Below the pieces are notes generated by a model. It did not search any database and had not been told where the DNA came from. It saw only the letters and a list, made by a program, of their open reading frames with translations. From positions 1 through 43,076 of the forward strand of contig JAGRDY010000030.1 of NCBI GenBank assembly GCA_020446815.1: a DNA stretch of 43,076 nucleotides. Reading direction: 5' to 3'. The stretch is from Paracoccaceae bacterium (GTDB lineage Bacteria; Pseudomonadota; Alphaproteobacteria; Rhodobacterales; Rhodobacteraceae). The position numbers and the translations under genes were made by a program. Positions 36,512-43,076 of the stretch are shown here, piece by piece (position 1 is the first letter of the stretch; each line of letters begins with the position of its first letter).

Positions 36512-37474
36512 ATGCGTTTGATCCTGCTGTTGACCTGCCTGCTGGCTGCCGGTGCGAGTTGGGCCGGAACGCTGAGGCTCGTCCCCAGTGAGGTCACGGA
36601 ATGGAAAGCGGTCTATGGCAGGGTCGAAGCGAAGGAAACCGTACCGGCGCGCGCGCGCATTGGCGGCATCGTAGCCGAACTGACCGTCAGCGAAGGCGAC
36701 CTGGTAAGCGAGGGCCAGCGCATCGCATTTGTCCGCGATGACAAGATCGCCTTTCGGATTGCAGCCATTGACGCCCAGATCACGGCCCTCAAGGCGCAGC
36801 TTGAAACGGCGCAAACCGAACTGGAGCGGGGCGAGGCACTGGTTGAGCGCGGAGTGGCGACCGTCCAGAGGCTGGATCAGTTGCGCACCGCCGTCGATGT
36901 CGTTCAGGGGCAGATGTTGACCACCCAAGCGGAGCGTGCGGTTATCGTCCAGCAATCCGCCGAAGGTGCCGTTCTGTCACCCGGTGATGGGCGTGTGCTG
37001 ACCGTGCCGGTTGCGCGCGGCACGGTGATCGTTGCGGGCGAAGCCGTGGCCACTATCGGTGGCGGCGGCTTTTTCCTGCGGCTCGCCATTCCGGAACGCC
37101 ACGCCTTGGCGCTCAGCCAGGGGGCGACGATCCGCATTACATCGGGCGGCAAAGCTTCCGACGGGACCATCGCCAAGATCTATCCGCAGATCGACAATGG
37201 CCGGGTCGTGGCGGATGTCGAGGTGGACGGCTTGGAAACGGCATTCGTCAACGCACGGGTTCTGGTCGAATTGCCGGTTGGAACGCGCCGCGCCTTGCTG
37301 GTGCCTGAGGCGGCCGTGGCCACCCGATCGGGGATCGATTTCGTATCTGTCATGCAGGGAGGCGAGAAAATCGACCGCACCGTTGTCACCGGCAACAGCT
37401 TTTGGCGCGATGGTGCCCGGTTCACCGAAATCCTCACCGGTCTGGGGACAGGCGATATCGTGGTCACCCCATGA
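36512..37474 (+). CDS. RND efflux periplasmic adaptor (membrane fusion protein)
   Basis: The 320-residue product has a signal peptide (about residues 1-18, MRLILLLTCLLAAGASWA), a lipoyl-like half (ARIGGIVAELTVSEGDLVSEGQ), a helical hairpin (about 85-150) and the beta-barrel/membrane-proximal domains. Lipoyl half two is VLSPGDGRVLTVPVARGTVIVAGE. It links the inner-membrane RND pump to an outer-membrane channel. No outer-membrane factor gene lies nearby. Its stop overlaps the pump start by ATGA, so the two are co-translated. The substrate cannot be read from the sequence. Confidence 0.92.
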   Translation: MRLILLLTCLLAAGASWAGTLRLVPSEVTEWKAVYGRVEAKETVPARARIGGIVAELTVSEGDLVSEGQRIAFVRDDKIAFRIAAIDAQITALKAQLETAQTELERGEALVERGVATVQRLDQLRTAVDVVQGQMLTTQAERAVIVQQSAEGAVLSPGDGRVLTVPVARGTVIVAGEAVATIGGGGFFLRLAIPERHALALSQGATIRITSGGKASDGTIAKIYPQIDNGRVVADVEVDGLETAFVNARVLVELPVGTRRALLVPEAAVATRSGIDFVSVMQGGEKIDRTVVTGNSFWRDGARFTEILTGLGTGDIVVTP

Positions 37475-40400
37475 CGCCGCCACCGACCAAGCTGGGCATC
37501 GCGGGGGCATTGACCCGCGGTTTCATCGACTCGCCGCTGACGCCGCTGTTTTTGCTGGCAGCACTGGTCTTTGGCATCGTCGCGCTCGTCTCTCTGCCGC
37601 GTGAGGAAGAACCGCAGATATCCGTGCCGATGGTCGATATCCATGTGCGCGCCGATGGGCTGAAGGCGGAGGATGCGGTCAAACTGATCACCGAGCCCCT
37701 GGAAACCATCGTCAAGGGGATCAGCGGCGTCGAGCATGTCTATTCGCAGACCAGTGACGATCAGGTCATGGTCACCGCCCGTTTCATTGTCGGCACTTCG
37801 TCCGATGCGGCCGTGTTGCGAGTGCATGACAAGGTTCGCGCCAATCTTGACCGGATCCCCGTGGGCGTTCCCGAACCGCTGATTGTCGGGCGCGGCATTG
37901 ACGATGTGGCGATCCTGGCGCTGACGCTCTCTCCCCTGCCTGGTCTGGCCGATACGATCAGCGCCAATGATCTGACGCGCATCGCGCGCGAGCTTCGAAC
38001 AGAGATCGCCAAGATTCCTGACGTGGGCCTGACCTATCTGGTGGGCGAAACCGGTGAAAGCCTGCGCGTCGCGCCCAACCCGGCGCGGCTGGCGCTGTTT
38101 GGTGTCACGCTGCAACAGCTTGCGGGCAAGGTCGCGAGCGCCAACACCGCATTTCCGGCGGGCCGTATTCTCGATGCGGGCGAGCAGATAAACCTTGTGG
38201 CGGGCGAAACCCTTCGCACCCCCGAAGAGATCGGCAATCTGCTGCTGACCACGAGAGACAACCGCCCGGTCTATGTCCGCGACGTGGCCGATGTGTATTT
38301 CGCCGACGACGGCGCCGACATTCTTGTCAGTACGGTGGAGCGGAAGGAAGGCAGGATCACCCGCCTGCCGTCGGTCACATTGGCCGTGGCAAAGCGCGCC
38401 GGCTCCAATGCCGTCAACGTCGCCGAGGCGGTCCTGCACCGGGTGGAATTGCTGGAAGGCAGCCTGATTCCCGACAGCATGACGGTTGAAGTGACCCGCG
38501 ACTACGGCAAAAGCGCCAATGAAAAGGCCAATGAGCTGCTGTATCACCTTGGCCTGGCCACCGTTTCCATCATCGCGCTGGTGTGGATGGCCATCGGGCG
38601 CCGCGAGGCGCTGGTGGTTGCCGTCGTGATCCCGGTAACCATCCTTCTTACGCTCTTCGCCTCCTGGCTCATGGGGTATACGCTCAACCGCGTATCGCTC
38701 TTCGCGCTGATCTTTTCCATTGGCATTCTGGTCGATGACGCCATCGTGGTGATCGAGAATATCGCCCGCCACTGGGGCATGGGCGACGACCGGAACCGGC
38801 GCCAGGCGGCAATTGACGCCGTGGCAGAGGTCGGCAACCCGACGATCGTCGCCACCCTGACAGTGGTTGCCGCGTTGTTGCCGATGCTTTTCGTCTCCGG
38901 CCTGATGGGCCCTTACATGAGCCCCATTCCGGCCAATGCCTCGGCGGCGATGATCTTTTCCTTCTTTGTGGCGGTCACCGTGACACCCTGGCTGATGCTG
39001 AAGGTTGCGGGCAAGGCACCGGCAGAGGGCCACGCGGATCATCGCAGCCGCCTGTCGCGCGCCTACGAGGCCGTCGCACGCCCGATCCTTGCCACCAAGA
39101 CCGCAAGCTGGGCGCTGATTGTCGCGGTAACGATACTCACCTTTGGGTCGCTCGCCTTGTTTTACACCAAGGATGTGACGGTCAAGCTCTTGCCTTTTGA
39201 CAATAAATCCGAACTGTCGGTGGTGATCGACCTTCCCGAGGGATCGTCGGTCGAGGAGACCGATGCTGTCGCTCAGTCGGTGGCGCGCGTGGTTCTGGAC
39301 CTGCCCGAGGTGCATTCGGTGCAGACCCATGCCGCCACCGCAGCCCCCTTCAACTTCAACGGCCTGGTGCGCCATTCCTATCTGCGGGCGCTGCCCGAAC
39401 AAGGCGACGTCTCGATCAATCTCTTGCCGAAAGACGAGCGCACCCGAACCAGCCATGACATCGCGCTCGACATCCGCAGCCGCATAACGGCGTTGCCGCT
39501 GCCCCCCGGTACCAGCCTGAAGGTAGTCGAGCCGCCCCCTGGCCCGCCGGTTCTGGCAACGCTTCTGGCCGAAATATACGGGCCGGATGCCGTTTCCCGC
39601 CGCGCCGTGGCTGCAAAGGTCGAAGACGCATTTCGCTCCGTGCCGTTCATCGTCGATATCGACAATTCCTATGGCGTCCCGGCGCGCAGGTCGCGGATCA
39701 CCGTTTCCACCGACGATGCCGAGTTTTTCCATGTCGATGAGGCGGATGTCCTGAACACCATCGGCCTTCTGAATACCGGCCGGACCATCGGTTATTCCCA
39801 TCGCGGCGACGGGCGCGCGCCGATCCCGATCCGGGTCGAACGGCCGCGGAGCAAAAAAACCGTCGATGAAGCGTTCCTGACCACGCCGATCCCCGCCAAT
39901 GCCCTTCCCGGCGACCGCGCGGTGGTCGAACTGGGTGATGTGGTCGAAGTGAGCGAGGAACGTGCTTCTTTCCCGGTGTTTCGTCATAATGGACGCGCAG
40001 CGGAAATGGTTACAGCCGAACTCGCCGGCAGTTTCGAGGCACCGCTTTACGGCATGATCGCCGTGCAGGATGCGATTGATGCGCAAGACTGGGGGAGCCT
40101 GCCGAAGCCGACAATTTCGCTGCACGGCCAGCCCGAGGATGAAAGCCGGCCAACGCTGCTATGGGATGGCGAATGGGAAGTGACCTGGATCACGTTTCGT
40201 GACATGGGGGCGGCTTTTGGCGTGGCGCTTTTGGGAATTTACATTCTGGTTGTCGGGCAGTTCAGGTCTTTCAAGGTGCCGCTGGTGATCCTGATGCCGA
40301 TCCCGCTGACCTTCATCGGTATCATCGGCGGGCACTGGGCATTTGGCGCGCCTTTCTCTGCCACATCGATGATCGGCTTCATCGCGCTGGCGGGCATCAT

Positions 40401-40665
40401 CGTGCGCAACTCGATCTTGCTCGTCGATTTCATCCGCCATGCCCGATCACCGAACCGGGCGCTGACTGAAATCCTGGTCGAGGCGGGGGCCGTGCGCTTC
40501 AAGCCGATCCTGTTGACCGCGCTGGCCGCCATGATCGGGGCGGCGGTCATTCTTACCGACCCGATCTTTCAGGGGCTTGCCATCTCGCTTCTCTTTGGGC
40601 TCGCTTCGTCAACCCTTCTGACGGTGCTGGTCATTCCCGCCGCCTACCGGGTGCTCAGAACCTGA
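37471..40665 (+). CDS. RND-family efflux permease
   Basis: This 1,064-residue inner-membrane pump has the AcrB/HAE1-like plan: an N-terminal helix (about 22-40), a periplasmic porter loop, a helix bundle with the proton-relay acidic pair in IGILVDDAIVVIENI, a second loop, and the last bundle ending LLFGLASSTLLTVLVIPAAYRVL. The start MTPPPTKLGIAGALTRGF overlaps the adaptor stop. The heavy-metal CzcA signature is not evident, so an organic or sulfur-containing solute is as likely as a metal. It is the third gene of the operon preceded by the ATTC-N8-GAAT site. Confidence 0.93.
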   Translation: MTPPPTKLGIAGALTRGFIDSPLTPLFLLAALVFGIVALVSLPREEEPQISVPMVDIHVRADGLKAEDAVKLITEPLETIVKGISGVEHVYSQTSDDQVMVTARFIVGTSSDAAVLRVHDKVRANLDRIPVGVPEPLIVGRGIDDVAILALTLSPLPGLADTISANDLTRIARELRTEIAKIPDVGLTYLVGETGESLRVAPNPARLALFGVTLQQLAGKVASANTAFPAGRILDAGEQINLVAGETLRTPEEIGNLLLTTRDNRPVYVRDVADVYFADDGADILVSTVERKEGRITRLPSVTLAVAKRAGSNAVNVAEAVLHRVELLEGSLIPDSMTVEVTRDYGKSANEKANELLYHLGLATVSIIALVWMAIGRREALVVAVVIPVTILLTLFASWLMGYTLNRVSLFALIFSIGILVDDAIVVIENIARHWGMGDDRNRRQAAIDAVAEVGNPTIVATLTVVAALLPMLFVSGLMGPYMSPIPANASAAMIFSFFVAVTVTPWLMLKVAGKAPAEGHADHRSRLSRAYEAVARPILATKTASWALIVAVTILTFGSLALFYTKDVTVKLLPFDNKSELSVVIDLPEGSSVEETDAVAQSVARVVLDLPEVHSVQTHAATAAPFNFNGLVRHSYLRALPEQGDVSINLLPKDERTRTSHDIALDIRSRITALPLPPGTSLKVVEPPPGPPVLATLLAEIYGPDAVSRRAVAAKVEDAFRSVPFIVDIDNSYGVPARRSRITVSTDDAEFFHVDEADVLNTIGLLNTGRTIGYSHRGDGRAPIPIRVERPRSKKTVDEAFLTTPIPANALPGDRAVVELGDVVEVSEERASFPVFRHNGRAAEMVTAELAGSFEAPLYGMIAVQDAIDAQDWGSLPKPTISLHGQPEDESRPTLLWDGEWEVTWITFRDMGAAFGVALLGIYILVVGQFRSFKVPLVILMPIPLTFIGIIGGHWAFGAPFSATSMIGFIALAGIIVRNSILLVDFIRHARSPNRALTEILVEAGAVRFKPILLTALAAMIGAAVILTDPIFQGLAISLLFGLASSTLLTVLVIPAAYRVLRT

Positions 40666-41201
40666 AGCGAAAACCCCACGTTTGCGGGAGTCTGCCCGAG
40701 GGGGCGAAAACAGCGGCAATCGGATCAGGGCACATGCGTTCCGCCAAACAACGGCTTGGGCATCGCCCAAAGCCTCAGCCGCCATGGCTCTTTTGCGCGG
40801 CGCGCCGAATGTGAATGAACCTGCTGGTTATACCAGCGGCTCTGGCAATTGACTCGTTCCGGCGGCAGCCGACGACAAGCGGCAGCGGCTTGCCGCGGCC
40901 ATCCGGGCAGCGCACCCGCGCGCGGAAACAAGGGCGCAGCCCGCCGCGTGATTGCCGGCGCGCCCCCACGCCGCGACGATTTGGCGCCGCTCACGCAACG
41001 CACTGACCCTTGGCGGAGATTGCCGCATAAGGCACGCAGCCCAAAGGTCAGGATCGCCACCGTGCGCGCCGGCGATCGCGCGCACCGGCCGTGATCCAGC
41101 GGAGCCGACGGCTTCGGGTGGCTTGCCAGGCCCGTTGATCAAACCGGGACCGGTCAGTCCAAACGGCCGCTGGTATTACGGCACAATGGCACGGTTTTTT
41201 C
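40666..41201. other. Gene-free region before tRNA-Gln
   Basis: This region has no convincing gene. A minus-strand frame over 40725-41060 is Arg- and Pro-rich, lacks a ribosome site and looks like chance. The right end is AT-richer and holds the tRNA promoter. Confidence 0.5.
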
Positions 41202-41230
41202 TTGCGGCCAGGTCAATGCTTGGATATGAA
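41202..41230 (+). promoter_or_regulatory. Probable promoter of tRNA-Gln
   Basis: TTGCGG (41202-41207) and TATGAA (41225-41230) are 17 bp apart and end 10 bases before the mature tRNA. This spacing is typical of sigma70 tRNA promoters. Confidence 0.5.
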
Positions 41231-41240
41231 CCCGCGCAGT

Positions 41241-41315
41241 TGGGGCGTAGCCAAGCGGTAAGGCATCGGTTTTTGGTACCGACATACGGAGGTTCGATCC
41301 CTCCCGCCCCAGCCA
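41241..41315 (+). tRNA. tRNA-Gln (anticodon UUG)
   Basis: The cloverleaf is complete. The acceptor arms TGGGGCG and CGCCCCA pair, the D-loop contains AGCCAAGCGGTAAGG, the anticodon stem TCGGT/ACCGA encloses loop TTTTGGT with anticodon UUG, and the T-loop is GTTCGATCC. The CCA end is encoded. It is read convergently to the transporter gene, whose stop lies only three bases away. Confidence 0.97.
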
Positions 41316-41318
41316 CCG

Positions 41319-42407
41319 CTATGGGTGTATTCCATCGCCGCGCAAGGCCCGCATCCGGGTGATGGCGTAGGCCGCAAATGTCAATGTCCAGGCGGCAAGC
41401 GCGATCCAGGCAAAGATTTCCGGCAGGAATTCGAGAAAATCGAACGCCATGGCACGGGTCATCTGATAAGTGCTGACCGCATACATGCCGATCGGGAACA
41501 CCGCCCCCCAATAAAGAGGGTCATATTTCAGCGGGAATCGTTTGTAGATATGGCGCCAGACGCCCAGGATCAGCAGCATCGGAATCCACCATGTGCCCGT
41601 CGCCCAGTAAAAAATCGTAAATCCCTTCATAAAGGGGATGATGGAATGCAGAAACGGCGCATGATCGGAGTTGAGGATCAACAGAGACCCCGCAAGGGTT
41701 GAAATCGCCATGGCACCCATGTTGATCCAATAGGGGGGCGACAAGTCATTGGGGGAAAATCGAAAAAACGTGTAGCGATAAAAGATCAGCGACATCATCC
41801 AGATGTAGAGCATCCCCCCCCAAAGCCACATCGACAGCGCCAGAAAGTTCAGGTCGAGCCGGTAGGGTTGTTGGACGCCGACGGCGAGAAGCGAAGAAAG
41901 GACCGCGATGGACTGGGTTGCAACGACAGCCAGAAGCCACGCCCCACTGATCCCCTTGTCGAGCGTCGGCTTGTCTTCCTTGACAGTGAAGGCGCTGAAA
42001 ATCGTGTAGGTAAGCGCCAGCCACAACACCAGCGCAATGAACCAAAGACCAAAACCGAAAATCAGGTTGCCGCTCAGCAGCACGACTTCACTTCCCAGCA
42101 CGCTGGAGGCGGCGACCATGGTAAAGAAGCCGGGGCCGCGCAGGTGGTCGATCATATCGGCGAAAAAAGCGCCCGGAAAACAGATCAGCCGCAGGAAGGT
42201 CAATCCCCAAAGCGCCAGATAGGCAAGGGTCGCGATGGCGAAAAGCACCCAGGCAACCGCTGAAAGCCCGATCTGATTGGCCGCGAGCGACACAATGCCG
42301 GTGGCCATGACCATGCCGAAATAGGCCGGTGAAAGGTGCCTGAGGTTCAAGGTTTTCTGGGTGGAGGTATCGGGACGTTCCGCGGCGCGGTCTTGAAAGA
42401 AGGCCAT
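41319..42407 (-). CDS. TDT/SLAC1-type transporter (TehA-like)
   Basis: The 362-residue integral membrane protein has about ten hydrophobic helices and begins with NLRHLSPAYFGMVMATGIVSL, the family opening segment. The group includes tellurite-resistance TehA, C4-dicarboxylate Mae1 and plant SLAC1 anion channels. The ATG chosen has GGAGCGGCTC upstream; a TTG five codons earlier is possible. There is no tehB nearby, so tellurite resistance should not be assumed. It may export a weak acid or anion. The 5S rRNA terminator lies upstream of its promoter region. Confidence 0.85.
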   Translation of the reverse strand: MAFFQDRAAERPDTSTQKTLNLRHLSPAYFGMVMATGIVSLAANQIGLSAVAWVLFAIATLAYLALWGLTFLRLICFPGAFFADMIDHLRGPGFFTMVAASSVLGSEVVLLSGNLIFGFGLWFIALVLWLALTYTIFSAFTVKEDKPTLDKGISGAWLLAVVATQSIAVLSSLLAVGVQQPYRLDLNFLALSMWLWGGMLYIWMMSLIFYRYTFFRFSPNDLSPPYWINMGAMAISTLAGSLLILNSDHAPFLHSIIPFMKGFTIFYWATGTWWIPMLLILGVWRHIYKRFPLKYDPLYWGAVFPIGMYAVSTYQMTRAMAFDFLEFLPEIFAWIALAAWTLTFAAYAITRMRALRGDGIHP

Positions 42408-42550
42408 GAGCCGCTCCGGCAAAATTCCACCGGCGCATTATAGGGTGCGGGTGCCTTCGGCCGCAAGTTTGAAGAGGGCGGCGCCCTGCGGCGGATTGCC
42501 CCGGACGCTTGCGCTTCGGTGAGTCATCGCGGCCCGATGCGGTGAATATT

Positions 42551-42590
42551 TTCACGAAAAAAGGCGCCCAGAAGGGCGCCCGAATTTCGT
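42551..42590 (-). terminator. Rho-independent terminator of the rRNA operon
   Basis: On the minus strand GGCGCCC-ttct-GGGCGCC forms a perfect 7-bp stem with a four-base loop, followed by TTTTTT. Outer bases ACGAAA/TTTCGT can extend the stem. It lies about 40 bases after the 5S end, with no tRNA gene between. Confidence 0.92.
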
Positions 42591-42628
42591 GATCATCGTC
42601 AGAGAGATATGAAAGTGTTTCTTGCTAG

Positions 42629-42744
42629 GTTTGGCGGTGACCTACTCTCCCACGTCTTGAGACGCAGTACCATCGGCGCAACGGCACTTAACGGCCGAGT
42701 TCGGGATGGGATCGGGTGTTTTGCTCGTGCTATGACCACCAAAC
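42629..42744 (-). rRNA. rrf: 5S ribosomal RNA
   Basis: On the minus strand the gene reads GTTTGGTGGTCATAGC at the 5' end, through CCCGATCCCATCCCGAACTC and GTTAAGTGCCG, to GGTCACCGCCAAAC at the 3' end. The terminal arms pair and the length is about 116 bases. Ends are placed by pairing and may be off by one or two bases. Confidence 0.95.
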
Positions 42745-42810
42745 CGAGAAAGAAACACAACAATCAGCCCGCGCCGCAGCGCAGGAAGTCCAAGCCCGCT
42801 TATTGATCAC

Positions 42811-42828
42811 CAGAAGTCTGACTTCTGC
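42811..42828 (-). other. Hairpin in the 23S-5S spacer, likely RNase processing stem
   Basis: CAGAAGTC and ACTTCTG flank a two-base centre and form a short stem just downstream of the 23S 3' end. Such stems are common RNase III substrates in rRNA precursors. Confidence 0.4.
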
Positions 42829-42833
42829 TGGAT

Positions 42834-43076
42834 CAAATCAAGCCTATCGAGCAATTAGTACCAGTCAACTGAATGCGTTACCGCACTTACATCTCTGGCC
42901 TATCGACGTGGTGGTCTTCCACGGCTCTCAAGGGAGATCTTGTTTTGAAGGGGGCTTCCCGCTTAGATGCCTTCAGCGGTTATCCTGTCCGTTCATAGCT
43001 ACCCAGCACTGCCGTTGGCACGACAACTGGTCCACCAGTGGAACGTTCACCCCGGTCCTCTCGTACTAGGGGCAAC
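42834..43076 (-). rRNA. rrl: 23S ribosomal RNA, 3' end (partial)
   Basis: The minus strand carries the conserved 3' terminal part of 23S rRNA. It includes the sarcin-ricin-proximal CGAGAGGACCGGGG segment, CTGGTACTAATTGCTCGATAGG and the final GGCTTGATTT. The 5' part is beyond the window. The 3' end is placed by analogy with other alphaproteobacterial 23S genes and may be off by a few bases. Confidence 0.95.

Noticed and set aside
37180-40125. A 981-residue minus-strand open frame opposite the RND pump
   Set aside because: It mirrors the pump's codon structure, has no ribosome site, and its protein is His/Arg/Gly-rich without any family; typical antisense shadow in GC-rich DNA.
40725-41060. 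Possible small gene between the RND pump and tRNA-Gln
   Set aside because: Arg- and Pro-rich composition, no ribosome site and no known family.
41319-42407. Tellurite-resistance gene tehA
   Set aside because: The family is shared by C4-dicarboxylate and anion transporters and no tehB lies nearby, so the specific name was not used.
42745-42830. A tRNA in the 23S-5S spacer
   Set aside because: Only a short hairpin is present; there is no cloverleaf or T-loop sequence.

Overview
The window looks like chromosomal DNA of a Rhodobacterales alphaproteobacterium (Rhodobacter/Paracoccus relatives). The reasons are high GC, an mcl1 product that closely resembles Rhodobacter L-malyl-CoA/beta-methylmalyl-CoA lyase as I remember it, a petABC operon whose cytochrome c1 carries an acidic insertion known from Paracoccus, and the familiar neighbourhoods argH-lipoprotein-lysA-DUF4175 and ftsEX-plsC. 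The genus cannot be fixed from the sequence alone.

Bases 1-10,320 hold a catabolic island. It has a MarR-type regulator cut by the window edge, a three-gene molybdenum hydroxylase of the CO-dehydrogenase/xanthine-dehydrogenase family with its iron-sulfur subunit fused to a CoxG domain, a ferredoxin/ferredoxin-NADP reductase pair, and an operon for a PreA-like flavin/iron-sulfur reductase, a cupin, an amidase and a DUF2848 protein. The three promoters share a 15-bp near-palindrome (AGGAGTATACTWCCT on the coding strand) that contains the -10 box, so they probably form one regulon. I know of no described pathway with this gene set. Oxidation, reduction and hydrolysis of an N-heterocycle or cyclic amide is the best guess.

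Bases 10,621-24,612 are mostly housekeeping: radC, an HD hydrolase with aroC, a TPP riboswitch followed by the thiamine transporter thiBPQ, the cytochrome bc1 operon petABC, a glutathione S-transferase pair, a D-amino-acid transaminase, mcl1 and accA. Bases 24,678-35,653 carry plsC-ftsX-ftsE, a zinc-ribbon membrane protein, the lysA/argH operon, a TlpA-like thioredoxin, tag and an EAL-domain protein.

Bases 35,654-36,298 are a decayed stretch, possibly including the 3' end of a broken sulfotransferase gene. It is followed by an operon for a small DUF2892 membrane protein, a membrane-fusion protein and an RND pump. This operon has an ATTC-N8-GAAT element upstream, the form I recall for the sulfide-responsive repressor SqrR. 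The window ends with tRNA-Gln(UUG), a TDT/SLAC1-type transporter, a strong terminator, 5S rRNA and the 3' end of 23S rRNA; the rRNA genes are on the minus strand.
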